Source: Deltaproteobacteria bacterium (lineage in GTDB: Bacteria; Myxococcota; XYA12-FULL-58-9; JAUUZB01). Taken from it: a stretch of DNA of 5,317 nt. Below, piece after piece: positions 1-5,317 of this stretch. Location: the NCBI GenBank assembly GCA_030590185.1, contig JAUUZB010000385.1, forward strand, positions 1-5,317, written 5' to 3'. The position numbers were made by a program, and so were the translations under genes. Position 1 is the first letter of the stretch. Each line of letters begins with the position of its first letter. The notes beneath the pieces are model-generated. The model worked only from the letters and a program-made list of their open reading frames with translations, made no database searches and was not told where the DNA came from.

Positions 1-78
1 CACGGCGCGCACCACGGCGACGCGGCGCTGCATTTGGTCCTGGAACGCCCCACCCATCTTTCGGCGCGCTATGGTCGC

Positions 79-1536
79 ATGCGGCTGGCAAGTCAACGGT
101 TCGCGCTGCTGCTCGCCTGCGGGCTGGGCGCCCGTGCCGAGGCGGCGGGCTTCTGGAACCTGGAGCGCGGGCCGAGCAACTACGGCCGCGGCGGCGCCAA
201 CTACGCCGACCCAGACGATCCGATGGCGATCTTCACCAACCCGGCGGCCCTCGCCGGCCTGCGCGGTCTGCAGCTCAACATCGACGCCAACGCCGTCTTC
301 GACAACCGGACCTACCAGCGCACCGGCGACACCTTCGGGGTCAGCGAGTACACCTACGACGAGATCACCAACACCACGTCGGCGTTCCCGCCGAGCCCCG
401 GGATATTCGCGAGTTACAACTTCGCGTCGCTCGGGCTCGAGGATCTCACCGTCGGGTTTGCCGTCTACGGCCCGCCCCGCGCCGACACGAATTGGTCCGA
501 GCAGGAGGGGGCGTGTGAGCTGGTCGGCCCTCGCCAATACAACTGCACCGCGGGCCAGCGCTACTCCCTGCTCGAGAGTCACAACCTCCAGATCCACTAC
601 GCTATGGCGGCGGCCTATGAGCTGCCCTGGTTCGACATCCGGTTCGGCGTGAACTTCATGCTGATCGACCAGACCATGGACACCCGCCTCGTGGTCAACG
701 CCCCGATCGTCGACGAACCGGACGACCCGGAGAACCCAGACTACGATCTCGCCGTCCATGCCGAGGTGGAGACGGCCAAGCCGATCCCCAACGCGATCCT
801 CGCCGCCTCGGGGCGGCCCTTTCCTTGGCTCGTGTTGGCGGCCTCGGTCCAGCTCCCCTACGACGCTACCCCGATTGGCACCGGTGAGGTGGAGATGAGC
901 GAGTTCTACGCAGACTTCGCGGAGGTCGAGGGGGACCAGTTGGCGGTGGCGCTCAAGATGCCCACCGTGGTGCGGCTCGCGATCCAATACGATGATCCGA
1001 GCGATCTGTTCGAGGTGGAGTTCGTGGCGGTGTGGGAGCAGTGGAGCCGCAACGACCAGATCACCTTCGTCCCCCTCGATATCTCCCTGATCCCCTACGG
1101 CATCGAGGATATGCGCCAGAAGATCGGCAACGTGGTCCTGGACAACCAATGGAAGGACACCTGGAGCCTGCGCCTCGGCGGTGAGGTGGTGATCATCCCA
1201 GACTTTTTCCTGGTGCGGGCCGGGACCTTCTGGGAGCAGTCCGCCGTGCCGTACCGCCGCACCAACGGCGGTTCCTCCGACCTGGACAAGTTCGGCGGCA
1301 CCCTTGGCGGCCGCGTCGATCTACCATTTCAGGCCTGGACAGGCGCGCCATTCAAGCTGTGGATCGATTTTGCGGCGGGCTTCGTCTGGTGGAAGCCCCG
1401 GCACGTGCAGAACAGCGAGACCCTGCTGGTCAACCCCTTGCAACTCGACCTGATCAAGCACCCCATCGCCAACGGCCGCTACAGCAACGAGCAGATCTAC
1501 TTGCAGATGGGGATCGGGACGCAGATCGACATCTAG
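79..1536 (+). CDS. FadL/OMPP1/TodX-family outer-membrane transport protein
   Basis: Product of 485 aa, probably a 14-strand beta-barrel that lets hydrophobic compounds such as long-chain fatty acids or hydrocarbons cross the outer membrane. Residues 1-22 read as a signal peptide (basic MRLASQR start, LLLACGLGA core, A-E-A before the cut). The mature protein then opens with AGFW and a Gly/Asn/Ala-rich plug-like stretch ending in FTNPAAL (residues 52-58), the N-terminal FadL hallmark containing NPA. The rest alternates amphipathic beta strands with loops, including VYGPPR (129-134) and VWEQWS further on. Two cysteines, C146 and C156, sit in one predicted loop and could form a disulfide. The last residue is Ile rather than the usual aromatic residue of a barrel beta-signal. 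The length is slightly above E. coli FadL. ATG 79 is chosen because it places the signal peptide at the N-terminus, but there is no good Shine-Dalgarno, and the frame is open back to base 1 with a TTG at 34, so a longer start is not excluded. The substrate cannot be told from sequence. Confidence 0.88.
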   Translation: MRLASQRFALLLACGLGARAEAAGFWNLERGPSNYGRGGANYADPDDPMAIFTNPAALAGLRGLQLNIDANAVFDNRTYQRTGDTFGVSEYTYDEITNTTSAFPPSPGIFASYNFASLGLEDLTVGFAVYGPPRADTNWSEQEGACELVGPRQYNCTAGQRYSLLESHNLQIHYAMAAAYELPWFDIRFGVNFMLIDQTMDTRLVVNAPIVDEPDDPENPDYDLAVHAEVETAKPIPNAILAASGRPFPWLVLAASVQLPYDATPIGTGEVEMSEFYADFAEVEGDQLAVALKMPTVVRLAIQYDDPSDLFEVEFVAVWEQWSRNDQITFVPLDISLIPYGIEDMRQKIGNVVLDNQWKDTWSLRLGGEVVIIPDFFLVRAGTFWEQSAVPYRRTNGGSSDLDKFGGTLGGRVDLPFQAWTGAPFKLWIDFAAGFVWWKPRHVQNSETLLVNPLQLDLIKHPIANGRYSNEQIYLQMGIGTQIDI

Positions 1537-1555
1537 CTCCCGTCGATGACGCAGC

Positions 1556-1581
1556 CCGCCATGGCTCGTCTCCCATGGCGG
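1556..1581 (+). terminator. Hairpin downstream of the fadL-like gene, possible terminator
   Basis: CCGCCATGG (1556-1564) and CCATGGCGG (1573-1581) form a perfect 9-bp stem with an 8-nt loop, beginning 19 bp after the fadL-like stop codon. No U-tract follows (the next bases are C-rich), so this is not a canonical intrinsic terminator. It could work with Rho, protect the mRNA 3' end, or be a protein site. Confidence 0.4.
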
Positions 1582-1609
1582 CCCCCGCAGGTTGGGCGCA
1601 GGCCAGCGC

Positions 1610-1638
1610 TTGACACGACGGGTAGGGGAGGGGATACC
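1610..1638 (+). promoter_or_regulatory. Candidate sigma-70-type promoter upstream of spoVR (distal)
   Basis: A perfect -35 consensus TTGACA lies at 1610-1615. Seventeen bases later is GATACC (1633-1638), which keeps only the central A-T-A of the -10 consensus. Transcription from it would start near 1645 and give a leader of roughly 50 nt before the spoVR ATG. The weak -10 makes this tentative. Confidence 0.3.
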
Positions 1639-1640
1639 CG
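1619..1640. promoter_or_regulatory. Short inverted repeat overlapping the distal promoter, possible operator
   Basis: CGGGTA (1619-1624) and TACCCG (1635-1640) are perfect 6-bp inverted arms separated by a 10-nt purine run (GGGGAGGGGA). The dyad covers the spacer and -10 of the TTGACA-based promoter, where a dimeric regulator could bind. A 6-bp dyad in G+C-rich DNA may also be chance. Confidence 0.22.
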
Positions 1641-1660
1641 CGCCTTGCCATAGAGGCGGA

Positions 1661-1689
1661 TTGCGAACCCCCGTCCGAGCGGCTACTCT
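1661..1689 (+). promoter_or_regulatory. Candidate proximal promoter giving a near-leaderless spoVR transcript
   Basis: TTGCGA (1661-1666, four of six consensus bases) is followed after exactly 17 nt by TACTCT (1684-1689, with the T, A and final T of the -10 box). A start 7-8 nt downstream would fall at 1696-1697, on the spoVR ATG itself. No Shine-Dalgarno sequence lies between this box and the ATG, which agrees with leaderless or SD-independent initiation. Confidence 0.4.
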
Positions 1690-1696
1690 TCCTGCG

Positions 1697-3211
1697 ATGT
1701 TGCTACCCCCCGAATTGGAAACAATCCGAGTCAAAATCGAGCAGTACGCCCTCGATTTCGGCCTCGATTTCTATGACACCATCTTCGAGACCGTCAACTT
1801 CGATCAAATGAACATGATCGCGGCGTACGGCGGCTTCCCCACCCGGTATCCCCACTGGAAGTTCGGGATGGAGTACGACCGGCTGGCCAAGGGCTACGAA
1901 TGGGGCCTGTCGAAGATCTACGAGATGGTCATCAACAACGACCCCTCGTACGCGTACTTGATGACGGTCAACGACCTGGTCGATCAAAAGCTGGTCATGG
2001 CGCACGTCTACGGCCACGTCGACTTCTTCAAGAACAACTTCGCCTTCTCCCACACCAATCGCAAGATGATGGACACCATGGCGAACCATGGCACCAAGGT
2101 TCGCTGGTATATCGATCGCTATGGCCTCGAGAGGGTGGAGGGCTTCATCGATCGCTGTCTCTCCCTGGAGAACCTGATCGATCGTCAGTCGCCGTTTATC
2201 AAGCGCCGCTCGGACGATGGCCCCCAGGACAAGCCAGAGCGCGATCTCAACGTTGAGGACGTCCCGCAGCTCAAGACCGAGCGCGGGTACATGCGGAGCT
2301 ACATCAACCCCAAGCAGTACCTCGATGACCAAAAAGATCGCATGCAAAAGGAGCGCGAGCGGGAGCGTCGTTTCCCGGACCGGCCGGAGCGGGACATCCT
2401 GCTCTTTTTGCTCGAGCACGCCCCCCTCGAGAACTGGGAGCGCGACATTCTCTCGATGCTACGGGATGAGGGCTACTACTTCTCGCCCCAGGGCCAGACC
2501 AAAATCATGAACGAGGGTTGGGCCAGCTACTGGCACACCACCATCATGACCCAAAAGGCGCTTGAGGACTCCGAGGTCATCGACTACGCCGACCGTCACG
2601 CCGGCACCATGGGCATGCAGCCCGGCTCGATCAATCCCTACAAGCTCGGCCTCGAGCTCTTCCGCGACATTGAGGATCGCTGGGACCGGGGGCGCTTCGG
2701 TAAGGAGTGGGAGGAGTGCGACGACCTGGCCGCCCGCCGCAACTGGGACACCCAGGCGGGCAAGGGGCGCGAGAAAATCTTTGAGGTGCGGCGTCACTAC
2801 AATGACGTTACCTTTATCGACGAGTTCCTCACGGCCGACTTCGCCCGTGAGCAAAAGATGTTCAACTACGCATTCAACGAGAAAACCGAGAATTGGGAAA
2901 TAGCATCGCGGGACTTTGCTGTGGTCAAACAACAATTCCTGCACCAGCTCACCAATTTCGGTCAGCCGATGATCGCGGTGGTGGACGGCAACTTCGAGAA
3001 CCGGGGCGAGCTGCTCCTCGAGCACTTCCACGAGGGGGTCGACCTGCGGCTGGATTACATGCGCGACACCTTGAGCAACCTCCAGGTGCTCTGGTCCCGC
3101 CCGGTCGTGATCAAGACGACCATCGACGAGACGCCGAAGCTGGTGCGTTTCGACGGTGAGTCCTACGACGAGAAAGAGCTGGGCGAAGAGGAGCCAACGG
3201 CGAATGAATGA
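1697..3211 (+). CDS. spoVR: SpoVR family protein
   Basis: Product of 504 aa, matching the roughly 470-510 aa of the family (B. subtilis SpoVR, E. coli YcgB). In Bacillus SpoVR takes part in spore cortex formation, and a myxobacterial homologue is, from memory, also linked to spore cortex; in non-sporulating proteobacteria it belongs to a stress regulon. The biochemical activity is not established. The conserved blocks I recognise, in order, are: [17 protein letters not shown] (47-63); [13 protein letters not shown] (102-114), whose H103 and H107 could bind metal; a charged Lys/Glu/Arg-rich helix (about 212-232) before FPDRPERD; the block from about 233 with YYFSPQ (260-265) and NEGWASYWH (272-280); [10 protein letters not shown] (309-318); [14 protein letters not shown] (366-379); and the C-terminal region to about 486. 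Nothing conserved appears to be missing. The protein looks cytosolic, with no signal peptide or membrane segment. ATG 1697 is preferred over an in-frame TTG at 1592, because the upstream 35 residues do not resemble the family and cover the promoter signals. Its end overlaps the next gene by 8 bp. Confidence 0.95.
   Translation: MLLPPELETIRVKIEQYALDFGLDFYDTIFETVNFDQMNMIAAYGGFPTRYPHWKFGMEYDRLAKGYEWGLSKIYEMVINNDPSYAYLMTVNDLVDQKLVMAHVYGHVDFFKNNFAFSHTNRKMMDTMANHGTKVRWYIDRYGLERVEGFIDRCLSLENLIDRQSPFIKRRSDDGPQDKPERDLNVEDVPQLKTERGYMRSYINPKQYLDDQKDRMQKERERERRFPDRPERDILLFLLEHAPLENWERDILSMLRDEGYYFSPQGQTKIMNEGWASYWHTTIMTQKALEDSEVIDYADRHAGTMGMQPGSINPYKLGLELFRDIEDRWDRGRFGKEWEECDDLAARRNWDTQAGKGREKIFEVRRHYNDVTFIDEFLTADFAREQKMFNYAFNEKTENWEIASRDFAVVKQQFLHQLTNFGQPMIAVVDGNFENRGELLLEHFHEGVDLRLDYMRDTLSNLQVLWSRPVVIKTTIDETPKLVRFDGESYDEKELGEEEPTANE
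3189..3193 (+). promoter_or_regulatory. Probable ribosome binding site for the PqqD-like gene
   Basis: AGGAG inside the spoVR 3' end, 10 nt before ATG 3204. It supports this ATG over an earlier in-frame start at 3156, which would overlap spoVR by 56 bp. Confidence 0.5.
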
Positions 3212-3527
3212 CGCCACCGAGACCACCTATCGCTGGAGCCCCGGGGTCGCTTGCCGCACCCTGGACGGCACCGCCTTCATTCTGCTCGGCAGCCGGATGT
3301 TGAGCTTGAACGGCACCGGCAGCCGCATCTGGGAGCTGTTGGAGACGGCCACGACGATCGAACGGGTCGCCGGGACGATCGCGGCCGAATTCGCCACCAC
3401 CCCGGAGGTGGCCACCGCCGACACGACGCGTTTTGTGAACGATTTGCTGGGACGCCAATTGCTGGTGCCCCAGCCGGGGGGTGACGGGCCTGAGCCCGCC
3501 ACGGACTCTTCTTCTGGAGGGATGTAG
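3204..3527 (+). CDS. PqqD-like protein with a RiPP recognition element fold
   Basis: Product of 107 aa. PqqD-family domains are small winged-helix proteins that bind leader peptides and hand them to maturation enzymes, typically radical SAM proteins, in RiPP pathways; many genomic members are orphans of unknown role. Residues 24-87 carry the pattern: a short hydrophobic beta region ([12 protein letters not shown]), then [13 protein letters not shown] (35-47), a Thr-led helix ([13 protein letters not shown], 51-63), an acidic/Thr turn, and a final helix [13 protein letters not shown] (76-88). The tail from about 89 is Pro/Gly/Ser-rich and probably disordered. There is no signal sequence, so it should be cytosolic. 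The start ATG sits within the overlapping spoVR end (ATGAATGA, 8-bp overlap), implying translational coupling. The lipoprotein gene follows after 2 bp. No radical SAM enzyme, peptidase, transporter or Cys/Gly-rich precursor lies in this window, so I do not call it pqqD itself and do not assign a pathway. Confidence 0.8.
   Translation: MNDATETTYRWSPGVACRTLDGTAFILLGSRMLSLNGTGSRIWELLETATTIERVAGTIAAEFATTPEVATADTTRFVNDLLGRQLLVPQPGGDGPEPATDSSSGGM
3516..3521 (+). promoter_or_regulatory. Strong Shine-Dalgarno site for the lipoprotein gene
   Basis: GGAGGG lies 8 nt before ATG 3530, within the last codons of the PqqD-like gene. It is the best ribosome binding site in the window and fixes the start at 3530 rather than the in-frame ATG at 3551. 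Confidence 0.75.
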
Positions 3528-3529
3528 CA

Positions 3530-5317
3530 ATGTACCTACTGACGAACAGAATGGGCCTGGCGCTCATCGCCTCATTGGTCACCGCGAGCTGGCTCGCCGG
3601 GTGCGGCGGTTGCAGCGGGACGGTCGATCCGGGGGAAACCCAGATCTCCTTCGCCTTCCCCGAAGATGGCGCCACCCTGTCGTCCAACGACGACTACAAC
3701 CCCACCGAAGAGGGCATCCAGGTGAACGTCCGGGCCGAGACCTGGTCGATCCCGGACGGGACCACGGTCATCCTCACCGACAGCCAGACCACCGACAGCT
3801 CCGGGGTGCCGATCCCGACCACCGGCACGGTGCAGGCCGTGGGCACCACCAGCGAGGGCTCGGTGACCTTCAGCGGCTACACGATTCCGGAGGGTGGGGT
3901 GACCTTGCGGGTGGCGTTGGAGGACGTCCTCTTGGATGCTCCTTGCAGCGGTGTTGACTGTGACGAGATCACGGTGACCGTGGCGCAGAACGTCTGCGTC
4001 TTTAACAACCCCCACGATGGGGATGTGTTGACCAGTGAGCCCGCAGCGTACGTGTCGGCTGATCCGTTCGACCCCTTTGAGATCGACGTGGAGCTCGATT
4101 GTTTTGGTATCGACGCCGGTGATCACGTTGCGTTGACGGTGGATGAGGGCCGGGCCTTGGTGGCTCAGGTTGATGCGGCTGGGCATGTGGTCTTCGTTGA
4201 GGTCGCGCTCGGTGAGGGAGCCAACAAGCTCACCGCTACTCCGGGGACGGATGCTGCGGGCAACGATGGGACCGGTTCTCCGTCGAGTGCGACGGTTACG
4301 GTTAGTACCGGGCGGTGTTTGGTGCAGATTAATCCGCCGGACGGCTCGACGTTGCTGCGGGCGGATGATCGTGACTTCGTGGATCCGTTTGATGGGATGC
4401 AGGCGATCATTGATGTCGCAACTGACTGCGACGACAGCCCCACGGTTCAGATCTATTTCCTCGACCCGGACCCGGCGGCCAGCGGTGATTTCGAGCTGGT
4501 GGATATCTCGGGCGCGACGGTGACGGAGTCGGCTGATCCGCTCGGGACGCGGTTTCGGTATGACGCGTTGTTGGTTCCGGAGAGCGTGAGCGCGGGGGCC
4601 TATGACGTTCAGGCCGTGGCGGTGGTCGAGGGGACGGCGGGTACGCGTGGGGTGAGCTTGGTCAATCATTTCTGGGTTGATTCCCTGCCGCCGGTGCTGA
4701 CGTTGTACTCGCCGAGTGACAACGCCTGTGTCGCGGATACGAATCCGACCGCTGCGGGGATTCAGATCATTGCGGCGGGCAGCGCCACGGGCGCGGACGG
4801 GTCCGAGGTTTGGATCCGTCGGGTCGAGACTTCTCCGGCGGCCTGTGTGGCCGACGAGGACTGCGCCGACGCTGGGATGGTCGTGCAGCAGCTTTGTCGG
4901 GTGGAGCTGTGCCGTTGGGTCGGCGCGGTGAGCGGCGGCACGTTTGCGCTGGCAGATGTTGATTTGCCGTTTGGGACGAATGAGCTCGAGTACCGGGTGG
5001 TGGATCTGGCCGGTAACCTGAGTGATGCGTCGACCGCGACGTTTGAGACGTATGAGCTCGAGCCGTCGATTGTGATCACCGCTCCGTTCCCGGCTGAGGT
5101 GATCACCATGGACGCGGATCTGGTGGCGCCAGGCCTCCAGTACGACGTTTCATTGAGTCTCATCGGGGTGCTCTCGGGCACGACCGGCAACGTGACCGTG
5201 GATACCGGGCTGCCCACGGCCTTCACGCCGGCCGCTGGGGATTCGATGACCACGGTGCGGGTGGACTTGACCGACGGTGCCCATACGATTCATGCCCGGA
5301 TCAATAATGCGTCCTGC
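3530..5317 (+). CDS. Large modular lipoprotein with Ig-like repeats (3' end beyond window)
   Basis: The frame is open for all 596 codons to the last base, so the protein is partial at its C-terminus. Residues 1-24 are a lipoprotein signal peptide ending in the lipobox L-A-G-C, with Cys25 as the lipidated residue; Arg7 gives the positive N-region. The mature start (GCGGCSG) has a second Cys at 28. From about residue 37 the chain is a series of acidic, Val/Thr/Asp-rich beta-type modules of 110-125 residues resembling bacterial Ig-like domains. They have the anchors P-E-D-G (44-47), P-H-D-G (161-164), P-P-D-G (269-272), P-S-D-N (395-398) and a degenerate A-P-F-P (518-521). Late-strand motifs of the N-x-L...D-x-A-G-N type occur near 232-245 and 484-496. 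There are 14 cysteines (25, 28, 139, 144, 156, 191, 263, 300, 400, 439, 445, 456, 461, 596), a high number that suggests disulfides and export. It is probably anchored in the outer membrane with a surface or periplasmic adhesive or structural role. I cannot name a specific family. It lies 2 bp after the PqqD-like stop and is probably in the same operon. Confidence 0.88.
   Translation, partial: MYLLTNRMGLALIASLVTASWLAGCGGCSGTVDPGETQISFAFPEDGATLSSNDDYNPTEEGIQVNVRAETWSIPDGTTVILTDSQTTDSSGVPIPTTGTVQAVGTTSEGSVTFSGYTIPEGGVTLRVALEDVLLDAPCSGVDCDEITVTVAQNVCVFNNPHDGDVLTSEPAAYVSADPFDPFEIDVELDCFGIDAGDHVALTVDEGRALVAQVDAAGHVVFVEVALGEGANKLTATPGTDAAGNDGTGSPSSATVTVSTGRCLVQINPPDGSTLLRADDRDFVDPFDGMQAIIDVATDCDDSPTVQIYFLDPDPAASGDFELVDISGATVTESADPLGTRFRYDALLVPESVSAGAYDVQAVAVVEGTAGTRGVSLVNHFWVDSLPPVLTLYSPSDNACVADTNPTAAGIQIIAAGSATGADGSEVWIRRVETSPAACVADEDCADAGMVVQQLCRVELCRWVGAVSGGTFALADVDLPFGTNELEYRVVDLAGNLSDASTATFETYELEPSIVITAPFPAEVITMDADLVAPGLQYDVSLSLIGVLSGTTGNVTVDTGLPTAFTPAAGDSMTTVRVDLTDGAHTIHARINNASC
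3638..5317 (+). repeat. About five divergent Ig-like modules at protein level
   Basis: Module starts by my reading are residues 37 (base 3638), 156 (3995), 263 (4316), 389 (4694) and 513 (5066). Each opens with a hydrophobic strand, then a Pro-x-Asp-Gly type turn, then after 10-20 acidic residues a strand of the type G-x-Q-x-x-V (GIQVNV at 62-67, GMQAII at 289-294, GIQIIA at 410-415, GLQYDV at 535-540). Anchor prolines are 117, 108, 126 and 124 residues apart. Modules 2 and 3 also share a Cys pair 35-37 residues apart (156/191 and 263/300). The DNA itself shows no recent tandem duplication, so the repeats are old or under strong divergence. Confidence 0.65.

Noticed and set aside
70..75. TATGGT as a -10 box for the fadL-like gene
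   Set aside because: No -35-like sequence lies 16-18 bp upstream, and the start of transcription would fall inside the coding sequence.
71..652. A 193-codon + strand frame overlapping the fadL-like gene
   Set aside because: The product is Ser/Thr/Arg/Pro low-complexity, typical of an out-of-frame reading of G+C-rich DNA, while the other frame encodes a clear FadL protein.
1546..1653. A possible 35-aa small ORF in the intergenic region, considered as a RiPP precursor for the PqqD-like protein
   Set aside because: It has no Shine-Dalgarno, runs through the hairpin and the TTGACA box, and lacks a leader/core layout or Cys, Ser/Thr or Gly-rich core.
1592..1696. N-terminal extension of SpoVR from TTG 1592
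   Set aside because: The extra residues are Arg/Pro/Gly-rich, do not resemble the SpoVR N-terminus, and coincide with promoter-like sequences.
2110..2185. ATCGATCG occurring three times within 75 bp of spoVR
   Set aside because: It encodes Ile-Asp-Arg at three points (139-141, 151-153, 161-163) of a segment typical of SpoVR, so protein sequence and codon preference explain it.
1703..3226. Two long minus-strand open frames (1703-2419 and 2459-3226) opposite spoVR
   Set aside because: They mirror the conserved spoVR coding sequence, and their Val/Leu/Asp-rich products resemble no family I know.
3572..4669. A 365-codon open frame on the minus strand opposite the lipoprotein gene
   Set aside because: The translation is rich in Arg/His/Gly with no recognisable domain, and the + strand frame has a strong ribosome binding site, a lipobox and repeated modules. 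The minus frame is a by-product of codon bias.
1..5317. CRISPR arrays, tRNA or rRNA genes, insertion sequences, attachment sites
   Set aside because: No direct-repeat array, cloverleaf, rRNA signature, transposase or flanking terminal repeats could be found by reading; nearly all of the window is protein coding.

Overview
The window is high-G+C DNA (by eye, low to mid 60s percent) from a Gram-negative bacterium. It encodes a FadL-type outer-membrane beta-barrel and a lipoprotein with a clear lipobox. The combination of a SpoVR protein, an outer-membrane FadL, a large modular cysteine-containing lipoprotein with a C-x4-D-C style motif, and poor or absent Shine-Dalgarno sequences at some starts suggests a Myxococcota or 'deltaproteobacterial' type genome. 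This assignment is inference from style; there is no rRNA or other marker gene here.

Layout: all four real genes are on the + strand. (1) 79-1536 is a FadL/OMPP1/TodX-family outer-membrane transport protein, complete or nearly so. (2) 1537-1696 is a 160-bp intergenic region holding a hairpin after the fadL-like gene, a TTGACA box, a small dyad, and a second promoter-like pair placed so that transcription would begin at or beside the next ATG. (3) 1697-3211 is a full-length SpoVR-family protein. (4) 3204-3527 is a small PqqD-like (RiPP recognition element fold) protein overlapping the spoVR end by 8 bp. (5) 3530 to beyond the window end is a large surface lipoprotein, 596 residues visible with no stop, made of about five divergent Ig-like modules. 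It starts 2 bp after the PqqD-like stop with a strong ribosome binding site.

How they fit together: the fadL-like gene looks like its own unit, separated by a hairpin and promoter signals. spoVR, the PqqD-like gene and the lipoprotein gene are tightly packed and very probably co-transcribed, with translational coupling between the first two. SpoVR in many proteobacteria travels with a PrkA-type kinase (YeaG) and a DUF444 protein (YeaH); neither is in view. The unusual point is a SpoVR protein followed by an orphan PqqD-like peptide-binding protein and a long repeat lipoprotein, with no radical SAM enzyme, maturase or precursor peptide visible. Whether these form one system or an accidental neighbourhood depends on the downstream genes, which are outside the window.
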